Positions 60,269 through 64,000 of a DNA stretch of 64,000 nucleotides are shown here, one piece after another (positions within the stretch are counted from its first letter, which is position 1; each line of letters starts with the position of its first letter). A program made the position numbers and the translations under genes. Source of the DNA: Nitrospina sp052156635 (lineage in GTDB: Bacteria; Nitrospinota; Nitrospinia; Nitrospinales; Nitrospinaceae); assembly GCF_052156635.1 (NCBI RefSeq), contig NZ_JBQKUO010000001.1:868001-932000 (forward strand), given 5' to 3'. The notes below the pieces were generated by a model that had not been told where the DNA came from, did not search any database, and saw only the letters and a list, made by a program, of their open reading frames with translations.

Positions 60269-61354
60269 ATGAAATTCCTCGACGAATTTCGCGATCCGGA
60301 AGCCGCCCGGCGCCTCGCCGACGCTTTGCACAAAACCGTCACCCGACCGTGGCGCATCATGGAAGTCTGCGGCGGGCAGACGCACAGCATCGTCAAGCAC
60401 GGCATCGACCAGCTGCTGCCCGAACCCATCGCGCTCGTGCACGGACCCGGCTGTCCGGTGTGCGTGACGCCGGTGGAGTTGATCGACCGCGCCATCGACA
60501 TCGCTCAGCAACCGGGAGTGACACTCTGCTCGTTCGGCGACATGATGCGGGTGCCGGGAACCGGCCGCGACCTGCTGTCGGTGAAAGCGGCGGGCGGCGA
60601 TGTGCGCATGGTGTATTCGCCGATGGATGCGGTCCAGCTGGCGGAAGAACAGCCCGCACGGCAGGTGGTTTTTTTCGCCGTGGGATTCGAGACCACCGCT
60701 CCCGCCAACGCCATGGCGGTGCACCAGGCCAAACTGCGCGGCCTCACAAATTTTTTCATGCTGGTGTCGCAGGTGCTGGTGCCGCCGGCGGTGGAATCGA
60801 TCCTGCAATCGGAACAACACCGCATCGACGGGTTTCTGCTGGCGGGCCACGTGTGCACGGTGATGGGTTTCACCGAATACGAACCGATCGCCGAACGCTA
60901 CCGGGTGCCGCTGGTGGTGACAGGGTTCGAGCCGGTGGACATCCTGCACGGCCTGTACCTGTGCGTGCGCCAACTGGAAAGCGGCCGCGCCGAGGTGGAA
61001 AACCAATACACGCGTTCGGTGACGCGCGGCGGCAACCATCCCGCGCAGGAGCTGATCCAGAAAGTGTTTCGCGTGGTGCCGCGCGCCTGGCGGGGCATCG
61101 GCGAAATCCCGGCCAGCGGCCTGGGCCTGACCCCGGAGTACTCAGCGTTCGACGCCGAACGGCGTTTCGGCATCGCTTCACCTCGCGTGGAAGAAAATAC
61201 GGAGTGCATCAGCGGGCGCATTCTTCTGGGACTGGACAAGCCCTCGGACTGCCCGGCGTTCGGCACGCGCTGCACACCGGAAAAACCGCTGGGTGCGACC
61301 ATGGTCAGCACCGAAGGCGCCTGCGCGGCCTATTACCGTTACCGCCCTTCATAA
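60269..61354 (+). CDS. hypD: hydrogenase maturation scaffold HypD
   Basis: 361 residues. Conserved EVCGGQTHSIVKHGI, HGPGCPVCVTP, SFGDMMRVPG and FFAVGFETTAPANA, plus the C-terminal 4Fe-4S Cys set (ECISGRILLG, DCPAFGTRC, STEGACAAYY). HypD holds the iron where CN and CO are mounted. The start follows hypC by seven bases. Full length. Confidence 0.97.
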   Translation: MKFLDEFRDPEAARRLADALHKTVTRPWRIMEVCGGQTHSIVKHGIDQLLPEPIALVHGPGCPVCVTPVELIDRAIDIAQQPGVTLCSFGDMMRVPGTGRDLLSVKAAGGDVRMVYSPMDAVQLAEEQPARQVVFFAVGFETTAPANAMAVHQAKLRGLTNFFMLVSQVLVPPAVESILQSEQHRIDGFLLAGHVCTVMGFTEYEPIAERYRVPLVVTGFEPVDILHGLYLCVRQLESGRAEVENQYTRSVTRGGNHPAQELIQKVFRVVPRAWRGIGEIPASGLGLTPEYSAFDAERRFGIASPRVEENTECISGRILLGLDKPSDCPAFGTRCTPEKPLGATMVSTEGACAAYYRYRPS

Positions 61355-61364
61355 GGAGCGCACC

Positions 61365-62429
61365 GTGGACAAACCGGAACACCGTACTTTTGCCGATGGA
61401 CTGCAATGCCCCGTTCCGTTGAACGACACTCCGCAGGTCCTGCTGGGGCATGGAGGCGGCGGACGGCTGATGCACCAGCTCATCGACACGATATTCGCCG
61501 CCGCGTTCGGCACGCAGGCGACCCAGCACGACGGCGCGGTGGTCCCGGTGAACGAAGGCGAACTCGCATTCACCACCGATTCCTACGTCGTGAATCCGCT
61601 GTTCTTTCCCGGCGGGGACATCGGCCGGCTCGCGGTGTGGGGAACGGTGAACGACCTGGCCATGTGCGGTGCGGTGCCGGATTCCCTGAGCGCGGGCTTC
61701 ATCCTGGAAGAAGGACTTTCGATGGAAACGCTGTGGCAGGTGGTGCAGTCGATGCAACGCGCCGCGGAGAGAGCCGGGGTGCGCATCGTCACCGGCGACA
61801 CCAAGGTGGTCGAGCGCGGCAAGGGCGACGGCATGTTCATCAACACCGCCGGGGTGGGGCGGGTGATCGCACCGCAACCTGTTGCTCCCGGCCGCGTTCA
61901 GGCCGGCGACGCGATTCTTCTTAACGGCGATGTCGGACGCCACGGCATGGCACTCGTGCAGGTGCGGGAAGGCCTGCGGTTCGAGTCGGCGATCGAAAGC
62001 GATTGCGCGCCCCTGCATGGCATGGTGCGCGACCTGATCGAAGGCGGCATCGACGTGCATTGCCTGCGCGACCTGACGCGCGGCGGACTGGCCACGGCGC
62101 TGGTGGAAATCGCCAAAGCCTCCTCGTTGCCCTTGGCTCTGGAGGAAACGAAGATCGGGGTGACCGACGCGGTGCGCGGCGCGTGCGAGCTTTTGGGATT
62201 CGATCCGCTTTACGTCGCCAACGAGGGACGGTGCGTGGCGTTCGTTCCGGAAGAGCAGGCGGAGCCGGCACTTCGGATCATGCGACGGCACGAAACCGGA
62301 CGCCACGCGGCACGCATCGGCACTGTGGAAAAGGAAGAGGCGCGCGGACGCGTCACCCTGCACAGTGCCTTCGGCACCACGCGCCTGCTCGACATGCTGA
62401 GCGGCGACCAGCTGCCGCGCATCTGCTAG
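61365..62429 (+). CDS. hypE: carbamoyl dehydratase HypE
   Basis: 354 residues from a GTG at 61365 with AAGGAG seven bases upstream. AIRS-like ATP motif LGHGGGGRLMHQLI, TDSYVVNPLFFPGGDIG, and the required C-terminal PRIC, where HypF attaches the carbamoyl group that HypE dehydrates to a thiocyanate. A longer frame upstream overlaps hypD and is rejected. It ends the operon; the next gene converges at 22 bases. Confidence 0.97.
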   Translation: MDKPEHRTFADGLQCPVPLNDTPQVLLGHGGGGRLMHQLIDTIFAAAFGTQATQHDGAVVPVNEGELAFTTDSYVVNPLFFPGGDIGRLAVWGTVNDLAMCGAVPDSLSAGFILEEGLSMETLWQVVQSMQRAAERAGVRIVTGDTKVVERGKGDGMFINTAGVGRVIAPQPVAPGRVQAGDAILLNGDVGRHGMALVQVREGLRFESAIESDCAPLHGMVRDLIEGGIDVHCLRDLTRGGLATALVEIAKASSLPLALEETKIGVTDAVRGACELLGFDPLYVANEGRCVAFVPEEQAEPALRIMRRHETGRHAARIGTVEKEEARGRVTLHSAFGTTRLLDMLSGDQLPRIC

Positions 62430-62451
62430 CGGATTCCACTTTCACGCAATT

Positions 62452-62649
62452 TCAATAATCCACATCGGTGTAGAACAGGCCGGAGGCGTTGAGTCCGTTG
62501 GCTTTCACCGAGGCCGCCACACTCTCCGCCCAGGGCAGGTGACCCGCCACCCACGGCAGCAAACCGAATGCGAACACCAACAGCAACACCACCCCCAATA
62601 AAAAATTGCGGACGCTGCCCGGGAGGGTTTCGTTGATTTGCGTTTTCAT
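62452..62649 (-). CDS. small one-helix membrane protein coupled to a YeiH-type gene
   Basis: 65 residues. One strong helix (NFLLGVVLLLVFAFGLLPWV, about 15-34) and a C-terminal soluble tail ending FYTDVDY. The ATG overlaps the upstream stop as ATGA, so it is translated with the transporter. Not recognised. It may be a small accessory subunit. Confidence 0.6.
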   Translation of the reverse strand: MKTQINETLPGSVRNFLLGVVLLLVFAFGLLPWVAGHLPWAESVAASVKANGLNASGLFYTDVDY

Positions 62650-64000
62650 ATCTGGGCCGTGATCTCCGGAAAGACAATGAAGAACATCAGGTACGCCATC
62701 GCCAGAGTCAGGATCAGGTTCAACGTCTGCCCGCACAGGTACAGGATGAGCGGTTTGCCCTTGTGAAAGTAATGGCCAAGCTCGCGGAAGTCAGTGGCGA
62801 GCCCGATGCTGACAAACGCAAGACAGAAAAACCAGCCGCGGCCGATCTTCGTCCAGCCCTTGATGACGCCGTCGGTGATCATCGCCTCCCCCACGCCGGG
62901 TCCGAGTCCGCTGTAAATCGACGACACCAGGATCGAGGCGAACACGAAACCGATGACGAACTTGGGAAAACGATGCCAGATTTCCATGAGGCCGGGACGC
63001 GGCCGCGCGGGATCGCGTTCCACCTTCGTCACCCAGTACAGCGCGACGCAGAAGGCGATGACGCCGATGAGGATGTTCTGGATCATCTTCACCGTGGCGG
63101 CGACGTACAACGCGCGGTCGCTCAGGAACGCCCCGGCCGCGGCCACGGCGCCGGTGGCGTCGATCGTCCCGCCCATCCACGCTCCGCCCAGCACGTGGTC
63201 CATTCCGAACGCGAGGATGATGTTCGGCATCACCACCATCATGACTGAAGTGAACACCAGCGACAGGCCGACGGCGAGGGTCAGCTCTTCCTTCTTCGCC
63301 CGGCAGGCGGCGGCGGTGGCGATGGCCGCAGAAACGCCGCACACCGACATGTCCGCGCTGATCGTCATGTTGAGGGTTTTCGATTCGATCTTCAACACGC
63401 GCTGACCGAACCAGTAGGTGGTGATCAAGACAACCGGCGTCACCACCCACGCGACGAACAGGCCCGGCAGGCCGATGGTCAATACCTTGCTGAACAGAAT
63501 CTCCGCACCGAGCAGGACCAGTCCCGTTTTGATGAAATACTCCACCTGCACCGCGGGCTTCACCCACTCCGGAGTGCCAAGCGTGTTGCTGATGAGCAGG
63601 CCCAGCAGAATCGCCCACGCCGCGTAACCGATGCCGAGCGACTTGATGTCCGCCTGCGCCGCAAAGAAAAACGCCAGCACCGCCAGCATGAAAATGAAAG
63701 CGAAGCCTTTCAGAAATGCCAGGCCGTTGCCGTTCATCACCTGCATGCCGAGCGCAAACAGAAGCGCGATGGCAAGACCGGTAGCGAGGAGGTATGGAAT
63801 CTGGTTGTACGCCTTCGCTTTGGTTTTCTTTTTGGCTGCGGCGACGTTGCGCAGGTGATCGCGGTATTTTTGAATCGCGTCTTTCGCCTGAGCGTTGAGC
63901 GCCGCGTCGTTGAAGCCCGCCGACCCGGCGCTCTGTTCAGCCTGCTGCGCGGCGGCCTTCAACGTTTCCGATTCGGCTTTCAAGGCTTCGTACTTTTTCT
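62646..64000 (-). CDS. YeiH-family putative transporter (5' end beyond the window)
   Basis: At least 445 residues are visible and the frame continues past the right edge. The first 55 visible residues are a charged, Ala/Gln/Lys-rich helical segment, unusual for YeiH. Then come about 11 membrane helices of the UPF0324/YeiH type: AWAILLGLLISNTLG, FIKTGLVLLGAEILF, and MSVCGVSAAIATAAACRAK. The family is annotated as a putative sulfate or anion exporter on little evidence. It is convergent with hypE. Confidence 0.85.
   Translation of the reverse strand, partial: KKYEALKAESETLKAAAQQAEQSAGSAGFNDAALNAQAKDAIQKYRDHLRNVAAAKKKTKAKAYNQIPYLLATGLAIALLFALGMQVMNGNGLAFLKGFAFIFMLAVLAFFFAAQADIKSLGIGYAAWAILLGLLISNTLGTPEWVKPAVQVEYFIKTGLVLLGAEILFSKVLTIGLPGLFVAWVVTPVVLITTYWFGQRVLKIESKTLNMTISADMSVCGVSAAIATAAACRAKKEELTLAVGLSLVFTSVMMVVMPNIILAFGMDHVLGGAWMGGTIDATGAVAAAGAFLSDRALYVAATVKMIQNILIGVIAFCVALYWVTKVERDPARPRPGLMEIWHRFPKFVIGFVFASILVSSIYSGLGPGVGEAMITDGVIKGWTKIGRGWFFCLAFVSIGLATDFRELGHYFHKGKPLILYLCGQTLNLILTLAMAYLMFFIVFPEITAQI

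Overview
The window is one contiguous piece of a moderately GC-rich chromosome (about 60% GC by impression) with dense, non-eukaryotic gene packing. The gene content fits a Gram-negative, flagellated and piliated, hopanoid-making bacterium: a sigma-54 flagellar hook operon, two sets of type IV pilus/type II secretion-like parts, HpnH, a cyanase, an Amt ammonium transporter, a c-type cytochrome and a group 3b NiFe hydrogenase with its maturation genes. This combination recalls the marine nitrite oxidiser Nitrospina (phylum Nitrospinota). That assignment is inference from gene content, not from a search.

Layout. 1-4600 (minus strand): tRNA-Val, then thrS-infC-rpmI-rplT-pheS, then the 5' end of a c-type cytochrome gene. 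infC uses the rare AUU start. A strong sigma-70 promoter precedes tRNA-Val, and a terminator-like hairpin lies just before thrS. 4600-8811: a repeat-rich gap, then fliK-flgD-flgE behind a consensus sigma-54 promoter. 9.1-11 kb: an MFS transporter and a zinc-ribbon protein. 11.4-19.9 kb (plus): a PilB/GspE ATPase with a probable c-di-GMP-binding MshEN domain, a GspF-type platform protein, a pseudopilin, a pilin with its own consensus sigma-54 promoter, then two membrane proteins (YfhO-like and GT39-like). A terminator hairpin sits inside the start of the YfhO-like gene. 20-28.4 kb: housekeeping membrane proteins and a nitrogen group (amt, cynS), a pentapeptide-repeat protein, tRNA-Leu and a membrane/TPR protein. 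28.5-35 kb (plus): a GAF/sigma-54 activator, an HDOD protein, folD, then xseA-xseB-tlyA-dcd, where tlyA is split by a frameshift at a run of nine A. 35-37.8 kb: gpmA, a divergent rhodanese/MarR pair with two matching palindromic operators, and several dispersed repeats.

47-37.8 kb (minus): a long operon reading TPR lipoprotein (PilF-like), RodZ-like, pilT, pilU-like, zinc-ribbon/pseudo-receiver protein, cNMP-domain protein, pilC, PilS-like kinase, SUMF lipoprotein. 47.2-51.1 kb: hpnH, a small membrane protein, a U32 peptidase-family protein and a secreted nuclease-like protein. 51.2-62.4 kb (plus): a 5-FCL-like gene, hydrogenase hydB-(cNMP-like)-hydG-hydD-hydA, a maturation protease, hypA, hypF, hypC, hypD and hypE. 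hypB is absent and HypA has lost its zinc domain. 62.4-64 kb (minus): a YeiH-family transporter running off the right edge, with a coupled 65-residue membrane protein.

How it fits together. The hydrogenase block should make a soluble NAD(P)-linked bidirectional enzyme and its Fe(CN)2CO centre. amt and cynS supply ammonium. The pilus genes form two transcription units, and the pilin and the hook operon share sigma-54 control. The most notable points are the edited maturation set with a degenerate cNMP-fold protein in the hydrogenase operon, the tlyA frameshift, the nested terminator after the pilin, and the pseudo-receiver protein in the pilT operon.
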